NCBI GenBank assembly: GCA_002317575.1
Contig: DCIH01000048.1
Location: 1-23,252 of the forward strand
Source of the DNA: Verrucomicrobia bacterium UBA1731
Lineage (GTDB): Bacteria > Verrucomicrobiota > Kiritimatiellia > RFP12 > UBA1067
Direction: 5' to 3'
Length of the DNA stretch: 23,252 nucleotides
Positions 1 to 7,592 of this stretch are shown here, one piece after another (the stretch's first letter is position 1; every line of letters begins with the position of its first letter). Position numbers and translations under genes: made by a program. A model generated the notes under the pieces. It did no database searches. It saw nothing but the letters and a program-made list of their open reading frames with translations, and was not told the DNA's origin.

Positions 1-1
1 C

Positions 2-1159
2 GCGTTCAAGCAGTTCTTCCTCACGCTCCATCCGGCGAAGAACCAGAAGCCGGGCGTCTACAAGGGCAAGGTGACGGCGACGTGCAAGGGCGAGAAGCTC
101 GCCGAGATCCCGCTCGCGGTGCGCGTGCTGCCGTTCCAGCTGCCGCTGCCGCGCGCGTTCCGCAAGCCGAACGAGCCGTACCTCCACTCCGTGATGGGCG
201 GCATGCCGCAGTACGGCATCGAGAAGTTCGGCGGCGACGAGCGGAAGTACAAGGCCTACTTCCGCGCGTGGATGCAGTCCATGTACGACCATTCGGTGTT
301 CCACGCGCCCGAGATCAACGAGAAGAACGCGTGGTGCGTGCCGATGCTCCGCGAGATCGGCTTCCCGCTGGACGTGGTGTTCGGCCACATGATGGCGCCG
401 TGGTACGCGATCCACTTCGGCGGCCGTTTGAGCTACGACCAGCTGCTGTCGCACAAGGACGCGGCCAAGCGCTGCCACGAGTTCTACCAGAAGGTGCTCG
501 GCCACAACAACGTGCTCGTCACCCACGGCGACGAACAGGTCGCGGCGTTCGTCGCGTGCCACCGCGACGCCTACCAGTACTGGGAAGAGTACGGCATGCG
601 CGTCGGCACGGCCGGCCACCGCTGCCTGCTCACCAAGGGCGGATACGCCTTCGGCTGGAACCCGATGGCCGGCTCGCCCGACAACGCGTACGAGCAGGCG
701 CGTTCCTGGTACGACATGGACGTGGGGCCGATCGGCTTCTACGCGTCCCAGCACACGGGCAGCGAGAACCCCGAGTTCACGCGCCGCCAGCACGGTCTCC
801 TGGGCTGGCTCAACGGACTGACGATGAGCTACAACTACGAGTTCGACGTGCGCGGGTTCAACGACCGCGCCTACGAGTGCTACAAGCCGATGGTGATCGC
901 GATGTCCAACGGCCAGGGCCTCATGGAGACGATCGAATTCGCCGGCTACCGCGAGGCGTGCGACGACATCCGCTACGCGACCTACGTGAAGCAGCTCGCC
1001 GAAGAGGCGAAGAAGTCCGGCAAGATCGACGTGATCGTGCAGGGCCGCAAGGCGCTCCACTACCTCGCACTGCTGGACGGCGCGAAATGCGATCTCAACG
1101 CCACGCGCGCCGAGCTGATCGCGTACGCGCTCAAGCTCCGCAAGGCGCTCGGCAAGTGA
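2..1159 (+). CDS. GH123/DUF4091-like glycoside hydrolase, 5'-truncated by the window edge
   Basis: The open frame is already running at the window start (codons in phase from base 2), so the N-terminus lies outside. The visible part begins in a beta-sandwich-like segment (GVYKGKV...IPLAVRVLPFQLPLP) and continues into a TIM-barrel-like catalytic region. It ends with REACDDIRYATYVKQLAEEA, which matches the usual C-terminal signature of the DUF4091/GH123 catalytic domain. An Asp-Glu pair in THGDEQ (bases 530-535) sits where GH123 beta-N-acetylgalactosaminidases have the Asp-Glu pair used for substrate-assisted catalysis. It is clearly paralogous to the gene at 3475-5298: VRVLPF..LP, the DE pair and the C-terminal signature are all shared. 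The substrate is not proven by sequence; many DUF4091 proteins are uncharacterised. It is followed by a 7-bp repeat tract and the helical-repeat gene at 1212. The upstream GTG at 71 is internal, not the start. Confidence 0.75.
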   Translation, partial: AFKQFFLTLHPAKNQKPGVYKGKVTATCKGEKLAEIPLAVRVLPFQLPLPRAFRKPNEPYLHSVMGGMPQYGIEKFGGDERKYKAYFRAWMQSMYDHSVFHAPEINEKNAWCVPMLREIGFPLDVVFGHMMAPWYAIHFGGRLSYDQLLSHKDAAKRCHEFYQKVLGHNNVLVTHGDEQVAAFVACHRDAYQYWEEYGMRVGTAGHRCLLTKGGYAFGWNPMAGSPDNAYEQARSWYDMDVGPIGFYASQHTGSENPEFTRRQHGLLGWLNGLTMSYNYEFDVRGFNDRAYECYKPMVIAMSNGQGLMETIEFAGYREACDDIRYATYVKQLAEEAKKSGKIDVIVQGRKALHYLALLDGAKCDLNATRAELIAYALKLRKALGK

Positions 1160-1200
1160 AGTTTGAAGTTTAAAGTTTAAAGTTTGAAGTTCGAAGTTGA
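1159..1200 (+). repeat. Six tandem degenerate 7-bp repeats between genes
   Basis: Six consecutive heptamers (aagtttg, aagttta, aagttta, aagtttg, aagttcg, aagttga) fill 1159-1200. The first begins on the last base of the upstream TGA stop. The last runs into GAGGA (1199-1203), which is the ribosome-binding site of the next gene. The tract is AT-rich in a GC-rich region. A related, more diverged tract lies at 18774-18801 in the same setting. Confidence 0.85.
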
Positions 1201-1211
1201 GGACTGACAAT

Positions 1212-3350
1212 ATGAAAACGATTTTCAAGACGATGACATGCGGCGTTGTGGCCGCTGCCGCCCTGGGCGCGTTCGCCGCCGAACAGACGGCTGAACAGAA
1301 GGCCGCCGAGGCGAAGGCCAAGGCCGAATGGAAGGCGTCCGAAGACGCCTGGAAGAAGCTCGACAAGGACGCCCGCGCGCTGATGGCGAAGGATTTCAAG
1401 GAGGGCGGATTCGCGTGCTACTGGCACGACAACATCGACAAGGCCCGCGAGCTGTACGAAACGGCGCTCACGAACGCCGTACTCAAGAACGCGCACAAGA
1501 TCCAGGCGGTCCGCCAGGCCGCGCAGATGCATCTCGAGGCGACGCGCGACGGCGACGCCGCGCTCGCCGAGATGGAGCAGGCGTTCAAGATCCCCGGCCT
1601 TTCCGCGGACGACAGGAAGGCCGCCGAAGCCGCGCGCAAGTCGCTGCGCGTGCTGATGCGCCTCGAAAAGCCCGATCCCTCCGCCGAAGCGGCGAAGCCG
1701 CCGGAACCCAAGAAGGACGCGAACTACTTCCGCAACGCCTTCGCCGGCGTCGAGAAGGCGCGCGAAAGCGCCGCCCGCGAGAAGGACCGCGTCCTGAACG
1801 ACTACCTGCCGTTCATCGCGAACCAGAGCTTCGACGCGTTCACCAAGCAGTTCGAAGCCGTGGCGCGCGAGCTGGACGAGAAATACCCCTCCGTGGACAT
1901 CTACCGCAAGCTCCGCAATTCCCTCCGTTCGTGGCATTACAGCCAGAATCCGTGGAAGGCGACGCTCGATCCGCGTTTCCGTCTGTTCATGATCGAATGC
2001 ATGGAGAAGTCGCCCGAGAAGCGGCGCTTCACGCCCGCCGAGATGGTGGCGTGGGCGGACGGCGACGTGCCGTGCCAAGCCAAGGGCGGCGAATACGGCG
2101 CGAAGGTGCTCGAGCTCGCGAAGGATCCCGCGAAGAAAATTTCCGCGGACGCCGTCAAGGCGGCGCACAAGGCCGTGGCGTTCAAGGACGTCGGCACGGA
2201 CGCCGCCAAGGTGCCGGCGGCCGTGGCCGCGTATTTCGCCGCGATCGGCAAGGCGGACGACAAGGTCGGCCAGGCCGAGCTGCTCGTCGAGCGCGCCACC
2301 GCGTGGTACAAGCTCGGCGACGAAGCGGGCGCGCAGCTCATCTGGGACGCGCGCGCGAAACTGATTCCGCCGCGTCCCCAGGCGAAGCTCGACTGCTTCT
2401 GGTGGAAGGACGCGCCGCACGACATCCGCGGCATCGTCGACTCCGCCACGTACAAGAACGCCCCGAAGGGCCTGCTGAACCGCAAGTACGGCAGCAACCT
2501 CGAGTTCCTCATTCTCACGGACTCCGCGCTCACGGGCCGCAAGATGACGGCGGACGACGGCAAGGAGTTCCGTCCCACGGAACTCGTGGCGTTCTGCGAC
2601 GAACTCGGCGTGAAGCTTCTCTTCCGCGCGTATCTCGACAACATGGCCGATGTGAAGGCCGGCCTCGCCGACGTGCCGGGCTACGAGACCTACCTCGCCA
2701 CGGGCATCGACGATCCCTACCACTGCCTCATGTTCGACCCGAGCGAGGGCGGCAAACCGGACGACTCGTTCGTGACACAGTACGACAACGCCACCGGCTA
2801 CCGCAACGTGAACACGAAGATCGGCAACCTCCAGTACACGAACCTGTATCTGGACGACAGCGTCGTGACGCTCATCGCGATCCCGTGGGCCTCGACCTTC
2901 GCGTCGATCCCGTCCAAGAGTCCGGCGTGGTACTTCGAGGCGCTCAACTGGTGCCACGGCGGCCTCAGCTGGGGCGGTTCCGTTTCCGTCCACCAGCGTT
3001 CGAGCTTCGGCGAACTGAAGTTCACGGGCGTGGACGCGGCCGCTTTGACGGCGATCAAGCGCCGTCTGCTCCTCGCCGGCAAGCGCGTCTACCAGGAAAC
3101 GCAGTCCCCCAGCAACTACGGGTTTCTCGAGATCTGGAAGGATCCGCAGCTGGGTGACCAGGAGTTCTGGCGCGCGGAGGTGAAGCCGTTCGCCGACCGT
3201 CTCTGGAAGTGCTGCCAGCGCATCAAGAAGGACATGTCCGACGCCGACGTGAACGAGATCTACGACGCCTCGGGCGAGGATCTATTCAATGCCGCCTATG
3301 TCGTGGCGCAGAAGCGCACGCGCTGGCTCCAGAAGAAAATGACCGAGTGA
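1212..3350 (+). CDS. Secreted helical-repeat (TPR-like) protein with possible C-terminal carbohydrate-binding region
   Basis: 712 aa starting at ATG 1212, with GAGGA 8 nt upstream; an in-frame TTG at 1197 lies inside the repeat tract and is less likely. The N-terminus MKTIFKTMTCGVVAAAALGAFA is a Sec signal peptide, probably cleaved before AEQ. Residues from about 25 to 400 are Ala/Lys/Glu-rich helices; the stretch DKARELYETALTNA resembles a tetratricopeptide repeat. The last 250 residues are rich in beta strand and aromatic residues and could be a CBM9-like sandwich, which is inference. It is paralogous to the gene at 5324: both carry GGxVxVH followed by L.F and a DPxLGD...AEVxKP motif near the end. 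Each copy follows a GH123-like gene, so a role in binding or presenting the same glycan is plausible. No enzymatic motif was seen. Confidence 0.75.
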   Translation: MKTIFKTMTCGVVAAAALGAFAAEQTAEQKAAEAKAKAEWKASEDAWKKLDKDARALMAKDFKEGGFACYWHDNIDKARELYETALTNAVLKNAHKIQAVRQAAQMHLEATRDGDAALAEMEQAFKIPGLSADDRKAAEAARKSLRVLMRLEKPDPSAEAAKPPEPKKDANYFRNAFAGVEKARESAAREKDRVLNDYLPFIANQSFDAFTKQFEAVARELDEKYPSVDIYRKLRNSLRSWHYSQNPWKATLDPRFRLFMIECMEKSPEKRRFTPAEMVAWADGDVPCQAKGGEYGAKVLELAKDPAKKISADAVKAAHKAVAFKDVGTDAAKVPAAVAAYFAAIGKADDKVGQAELLVERATAWYKLGDEAGAQLIWDARAKLIPPRPQAKLDCFWWKDAPHDIRGIVDSATYKNAPKGLLNRKYGSNLEFLILTDSALTGRKMTADDGKEFRPTELVAFCDELGVKLLFRAYLDNMADVKAGLADVPGYETYLATGIDDPYHCLMFDPSEGGKPDDSFVTQYDNATGYRNVNTKIGNLQYTNLYLDDSVVTLIAIPWASTFASIPSKSPAWYFEALNWCHGGLSWGGSVSVHQRSSFGELKFTGVDAAALTAIKRRLLLAGKRVYQETQSPSNYGFLEIWKDPQLGDQEFWRAEVKPFADRLWKCCQRIKKDMSDADVNEIYDASGEDLFNAAYVVAQKRTRWLQKKMTE

Positions 3351-3379
3351 CCGTCGTCAGACGGTGTTCCGGTTTTTTT
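3342..3379 (+). terminator. Rho-independent terminator overlapping the stop codon
   Basis: A perfect 6-bp stem (ACCGTC at 3350-3355, GACGGT at 3360-3365) closes a GTCA tetraloop. Below it, after an internal loop with mismatches, ACCG (3342-3345) pairs with CGGT (3370-3373). Seven T residues (3373-3379) follow directly. The hairpin starts inside the last codons of the upstream gene. It separates the first module from the promoter at 3409. Confidence 0.65.
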
Positions 3380-3408
3380 GAACGCGCTTCATCACCGCGG
3401 CATTTTCC

Positions 3409-3437
3409 TTGTGCCGGGGACCGGATTGTGGCATACT
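3409..3437 (+). promoter_or_regulatory. Sigma70-type promoter for the second module
   Basis: TTGTGC (3409-3414) and CATACT (3432-3437) are separated by 17 bp, the optimal spacing. Transcription would start near 3444, giving a leader of about 30 nt that contains the purine-rich AAGGAAAGGA ribosome-binding stretch before ATG 3475. The adjacent terminator at 3342-3379 supports a transcription-unit boundary. Both boxes are imperfect, so the call rests on spacing and context. Confidence 0.5.
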
Positions 3438-3474
3438 GACCGCAATTGTCCCGAGGTAAAGGAAAGGAACGGGG

Positions 3475-5298
3475 ATGAAGCGATCGTTTTGCTGGATGCT
3501 GGCCGCGGGCGCGGCCGCCTGGGCGTGGGCGGACACGCCGTTTCCGATTGCGGCCGGCACGGCCGCGGCGAACCGCAAGGCCGTGGAGGCGTTCAAGGGC
3601 GCGGCGTACTGGAAGAACATGCCGCTCGCGATCGCGTCCGTCGACCCGATGAGCGGCTGGCGCTTCCTGCCGGACCGGATGCCAAACGGCGGCAACTTCA
3701 CGAACGGCGTGAGCGTCATCCTCGCGCAGGGCGAATACGAAAACGGCGCGGTGTGCCTCTTCGCCTTTTCCGATCTGAAGGACGTCGAAATCGTCCCCGC
3801 CAACCTCGGCGGTCCGGGCGGCAGTTTTCCCGCCGCGAACGTGGACGTGAAAGTCGTCAAGACGTGGTACCAGCAGGGCACCGCGTGGTACGGCGGCTTC
3901 CAGTCGGACGTGACGCGCCGCATCCTCACGCCCGAGCTGATGCTGCACGACGAGGACCTCATCCATGTGGACCACGAGAAGAAGGACAACTTCGTCCGTC
4001 TCGATGCGAACGGCAAGAGCCGCTACAGCTGGCTCTCGGCCACGGGCCCCGAGGTGGACTACCGTCCGATCGCCGAGCCCGACCAGTCCAAGATCCACGA
4101 CGCGCCCGCGCCGAAACCGTTCGCGCTGCAGAAGGACTGCTTCAAGGAGATCATCTTCACGTTCCACGCGCCGGACGCGCTCGCGGGCGGCCTCTACAAG
4201 GGCAACTTCGCCGTCAAGCAGGGCGGGCGCAAGGTGGGCGACCTGCCGGTCGCCGTGCGCGTGCTGCCGTTCAAGCTGCCGAAGCCGATGACATTCCGCG
4301 ATCTGAACCGCCGTTTCCTGCCGTCCGGCTACCTGAGCTGCCAGACGATCATGGACTCGCCCAAGCTCGCCGCCAACCTCGCCGCGCACGGCGTGGACAC
4401 GGCGTACGCGATCGGCGGCATCAACTCCGCCGCGCAGGCGAAGAAGGCGAAGGAGATCCTCGAGAAGAACGGCCTCAACACCGACACGCTCATGTGCGTG
4501 CTGCCCGGCTGCGGCGTGGGAACGAGCGACCCCGTGAAGGACACGGACCGCTCCTACGAGCAGCACCTGTCCGTCTCCAACCAGGTGACCAAGGCGGTGG
4601 CGGCGATCAAGGAAGTGTTCGGTCCCGACGTGAAGGCCTACGGCTACGGCGCCGACGAAGCGCCGCCGGCGTTCGTGCGCGCCGAGCGCGCGACCTGGCG
4701 CGAAGTGCAGAAGGCCGGCGGCTACACCGTCGTCTCCACGACGTACCACCCGTACTTCCTCTTCAACCTCGACGCGGGCAACATTCCGCGCCAGCCCCGC
4801 AACCAGAGCCGCATCAATGTGGACGCGATCCACGCCGGCAACCCCGACTTCATCGCCGCCTGGTACGGCGACCCGCACTCCGGTCCCGAGAATCCGGACT
4901 ATTCGCGCCGCGTCTACGGCTGGCTCACCTGGCGCAACAACTACGATTCCTTCTGCCAGTACATCATCTTCCGCAACGACTGGAGCGAGTTCTACGTGTG
5001 GAAGGAGGCGTTCCTGCGCGGTCTCATGATCGCGTACCCGGCCGACCACGACGTGCTCGACACGCTCGCCTGGGAAGGGACGCGCGAGGCCGTGGACGAC
5101 ATCCGCTACGGCACGCTCCTCAAGCAGCTCGCCGAGCAGGCGCGCCAGAGCAAGGATGTGAACGTGCAGTACCTCGGCCGCGCCTACGCCACCTGGATCG
5201 CGCAGGTCGATTTCGAACGCAGCTCGCTCGATTCGCTGCGCATGGAGATGACGGACAAGATCCTCCGTCTGCAGGCCGCGCTGGCGGCGAAGAAGTGA
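3475..5298 (+). CDS. Secreted GH123/DUF4091-like glycoside hydrolase
   Basis: 607 aa from ATG 3475, preceded by a strong purine-rich Shine-Dalgarno stretch (AAGGAAAGGA). The signal peptide MKRSFCWMLAAGAAAWAWA is probably cut before DTP. Residues 20-270 form an N-terminal beta-rich domain ending in VAVRVLPFKLPKP. The catalytic barrel follows, with an Asp-Glu pair at residues 394-395 (YGADEAP), the position of the catalytic pair of GH123 beta-N-acetylgalactosaminidases. The domain closes with REAVDDIRYGTLLKQLAEQA, the DUF4091 C-terminal signature. Length is normal for the family. It is a paralogue of the partial gene at the window start. The following helical-repeat gene is 25 nt downstream with its own ribosome site, probably in the same operon. 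Specificity for N-acetylgalactosamine is inferred only from family likeness. Confidence 0.8.
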   Translation: MKRSFCWMLAAGAAAWAWADTPFPIAAGTAAANRKAVEAFKGAAYWKNMPLAIASVDPMSGWRFLPDRMPNGGNFTNGVSVILAQGEYENGAVCLFAFSDLKDVEIVPANLGGPGGSFPAANVDVKVVKTWYQQGTAWYGGFQSDVTRRILTPELMLHDEDLIHVDHEKKDNFVRLDANGKSRYSWLSATGPEVDYRPIAEPDQSKIHDAPAPKPFALQKDCFKEIIFTFHAPDALAGGLYKGNFAVKQGGRKVGDLPVAVRVLPFKLPKPMTFRDLNRRFLPSGYLSCQTIMDSPKLAANLAAHGVDTAYAIGGINSAAQAKKAKEILEKNGLNTDTLMCVLPGCGVGTSDPVKDTDRSYEQHLSVSNQVTKAVAAIKEVFGPDVKAYGYGADEAPPAFVRAERATWREVQKAGGYTVVSTTYHPYFLFNLDAGNIPRQPRNQSRINVDAIHAGNPDFIAAWYGDPHSGPENPDYSRRVYGWLTWRNNYDSFCQYIIFRNDWSEFYVWKEAFLRGLMIAYPADHDVLDTLAWEGTREAVDDIRYGTLLKQLAEQARQSKDVNVQYLGRAYATWIAQVDFERSSLDSLRMEMTDKILRLQAALAAKK

Positions 5299-5323
5299 AC
5301 GTGGGCTGGAAGGAGAAACGAAT

Positions 5324-7573
5324 ATGAAAATTTCCAGGCAATTCACGGTTTCTGGTCTCTGCTGCGCCACGGCGCTTGCGGCGCTCCTTGCGGGGGCGGA
5401 CGACAAACAGGGCATCGCCGGCGGCTTCCGCGACGGCGGCTCCACCTTCGGCCTCAACTTCGGCGCGTTCGAAATCGCCGGCAAGACGAAGGGCGTGTCT
5501 GAGGGCGAGAAGCTCGCCGCGTTCGAGAAGGCGAAGGCCGAGGCGCTCTCGTCCGTTCCGCGAAACCGCGACGAATCGAACAAGCTCTCGCGCGCCGTGG
5601 ACGGTCTCTTCCAGTTCCGCGAACGCCGCGGCGAATGGAAGGAAATCGACGCGATGGCCGCCGAGTTCGCGGCCAAGATCCAGGGCCGCTATCCCGACCT
5701 CGAAAACCGCATGCTCGCGCGGCAGTTCGTCGCGCGCTCGACGATGGGCGACGAAGCGGGCTTCGAGGAACTCGCCAAGCGTATCGACGCGCGTCCCGCG
5801 AACCGCGGGACGATGGACTACGTCGCGAACCTCAACAACCAGATGCGCAACGCGTCCGCCGCGATGCGCGTCCGCCTCTGGAAGCGCTTCGACGACGCCC
5901 GCGCGAAAATGAATCCGCAGGATCACATGCTCGTGCTGGAGCGCGCGAGCGGTCTCTTCGTGAAGGACATCGCCCAGGCGAAGGCGCGCTGGAACGAGGC
6001 GAAGAAGCTCGCCGCCGATTCCGCCGCCGCGTGGGAGCGCGAAGATGCGCGCGAGAAGGCCGCCCGCGAAGTGGCGCGCCTCGCCCGCGAGAACAAGCTC
6101 GCGTTCGAGCCGTTCGCGCGCAATCCCGAGATCAAGCGTCCCGCGGACCTGCGCGGCATGCGCGGCTGGTACGTGCGCTGGCTTTCCGACCGCGGCGAGA
6201 ACAAGGAAGTGCTGCCGTTCCTGCAGGAGAACGCCGCGGATCCCCGCGCGCACCACATGACGAAGTGGGACGTGGTGACCACCGCGTACCGCGCGGGCGA
6301 CAAGCAAGCGTGCCTCGCCGCGATCGCGTGCTGCACGAACAACGCCTTCAACGCGGACCAGCGCTTCCAGCTCGACCTGCTCAAGGCGATCGTGGAGACG
6401 AAGGATGCCGCAGAATTCGGCGCGCGCGCCGTCGCGCTGCGCGGCGACCTGGACGAGAAGACGTACTTCGACCGGATGCGCCTTGCGTGCCGGTTCCTGT
6501 ACGGCCTTGCGTCCGATCCGACGATGCGCGACCGCATCCACGAAGTCGTGCGCATCACGTTCGACATGAAGTGGCCCGAAGAGCGTGTGTGGTACGTGGT
6601 TCATTATGTCGCGGACGCGCCCGACACGGCCGAAGCCGCGCTCAAGTTGGACGTCTTCAAGAAGCTCAACGTCGAAAACCGCATGGCCAAGTACAACGTC
6701 TGGACGTGGTACGGCTGCGGCAACGAAAGCGCGACGCGCGCGTCGGAGTATCCGCTTCTCAAGTCGAATCCGAAGCCCCACCTCGAAGCGGACGTGCCCG
6801 GCAAGGAAGGCCTCTTCGCGGCGTGCTACGACACGAAGGGCGTCCATTTCTACGCGAAGCTCAATTCGCCGGACGCCTGGAAGACGGCCGCCGGCCTCGA
6901 GGACGGCCTCTACGCCGAATGCTCCGTCCAGACGGGCGACGAGGCGAGCTGGAACTGGGAACTCTTCTCCGCGCTGAAGCCGTCGAACCAGGTGGACGTG
7001 GAGTGGGACTCGCCGCAGTTCGGCCGCAAGATGACGCGCGACTACCTGCGGAGCGACGTGTACACGTCGAAGGACTGCTTCGTGGTGCACGTGTTCGCGC
7101 CGTGGATGCTCGCGTACGACCGCATCCCGTCCGGCTACGGCGATTTGTGGCGCTTCGTGGGCGTGTTCGGCTGGGCGGGCCAGTTCGGCGCGCTGGGCGG
7201 CGGCGCCGTGCACGAGCTCGGCCGCGGCGTCCATCTGCGCTTCGTCATGCCCGAGGTCGCGGAAGCCGCGGTGCGTCTCGGCGTGCTGCGCGCGGCGGCG
7301 GGCGAGTACAGGCGCTTCCGCGGCCTGTGGGAATCGGCCGATTTCTGGGACGATCCCATCCTCGGCGACGTGCCGTACTACGCGGAGGTTGTGAAGCCCT
7401 ACCTGCAGGAGCTTGACGGCGTCGCGAAGGAAATCGCGTCTCTCGCGGACGGCGCGGAGGGCCTGGACGCGGCCGTGGCGCGGTTGTCGAAGTATCTGCC
7501 GGATTTGTCCGACACGCGCCTTTCGCTCGATGCGAAGCGCAGCGCGTATCTCCGCGCGAAGTTTCTGAAGTGA
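5324..7573 (+). CDS. Secreted helical-repeat protein with possible carbohydrate-binding region (second copy)
   Basis: 749 aa from ATG 5324, with AAGGAG 8 nt upstream. MKISRQFTVSGLCCATALAALLAGA is a signal peptide. Residues 45-480 are charged, helical and TPR/SEL1-like in character without clean consensus repeats. Residues 500-640 look like a beta-sandwich (HFYAKLNSPDAWKTAAG; VDVEWDSPQFGRKMTRDYLR) similar in feel to CBM9-like domains. The end carries WDDPILGDVPYYAEVVKPYLQEL, matching DPQLGD...AEVKPF in the 1212-3350 paralogue. It lies between the GH123-like gene and the GH78 gene with gaps of 25 and 19 nt, suggesting one transcript from the promoter at 3409. Function unknown; a scaffold or glycan-binding partner of the upstream hydrolase is inference. 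Confidence 0.75.
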   Translation: MKISRQFTVSGLCCATALAALLAGADDKQGIAGGFRDGGSTFGLNFGAFEIAGKTKGVSEGEKLAAFEKAKAEALSSVPRNRDESNKLSRAVDGLFQFRERRGEWKEIDAMAAEFAAKIQGRYPDLENRMLARQFVARSTMGDEAGFEELAKRIDARPANRGTMDYVANLNNQMRNASAAMRVRLWKRFDDARAKMNPQDHMLVLERASGLFVKDIAQAKARWNEAKKLAADSAAAWEREDAREKAAREVARLARENKLAFEPFARNPEIKRPADLRGMRGWYVRWLSDRGENKEVLPFLQENAADPRAHHMTKWDVVTTAYRAGDKQACLAAIACCTNNAFNADQRFQLDLLKAIVETKDAAEFGARAVALRGDLDEKTYFDRMRLACRFLYGLASDPTMRDRIHEVVRITFDMKWPEERVWYVVHYVADAPDTAEAALKLDVFKKLNVENRMAKYNVWTWYGCGNESATRASEYPLLKSNPKPHLEADVPGKEGLFAACYDTKGVHFYAKLNSPDAWKTAAGLEDGLYAECSVQTGDEASWNWELFSALKPSNQVDVEWDSPQFGRKMTRDYLRSDVYTSKDCFVVHVFAPWMLAYDRIPSGYGDLWRFVGVFGWAGQFGALGGGAVHELGRGVHLRFVMPEVAEAAVRLGVLRAAAGEYRRFRGLWESADFWDDPILGDVPYYAEVVKPYLQELDGVAKEIASLADGAEGLDAAVARLSKYLPDLSDTRLSLDAKRSAYLRAKFLK

Positions 7574-7592
7574 GCCGACGCCGGGCGCGGGA

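Noticed and set aside
1159..1200. CRISPR-like array
   Set aside because: Units are only 7 bp with no spacers, and there are no cas genes in the window.
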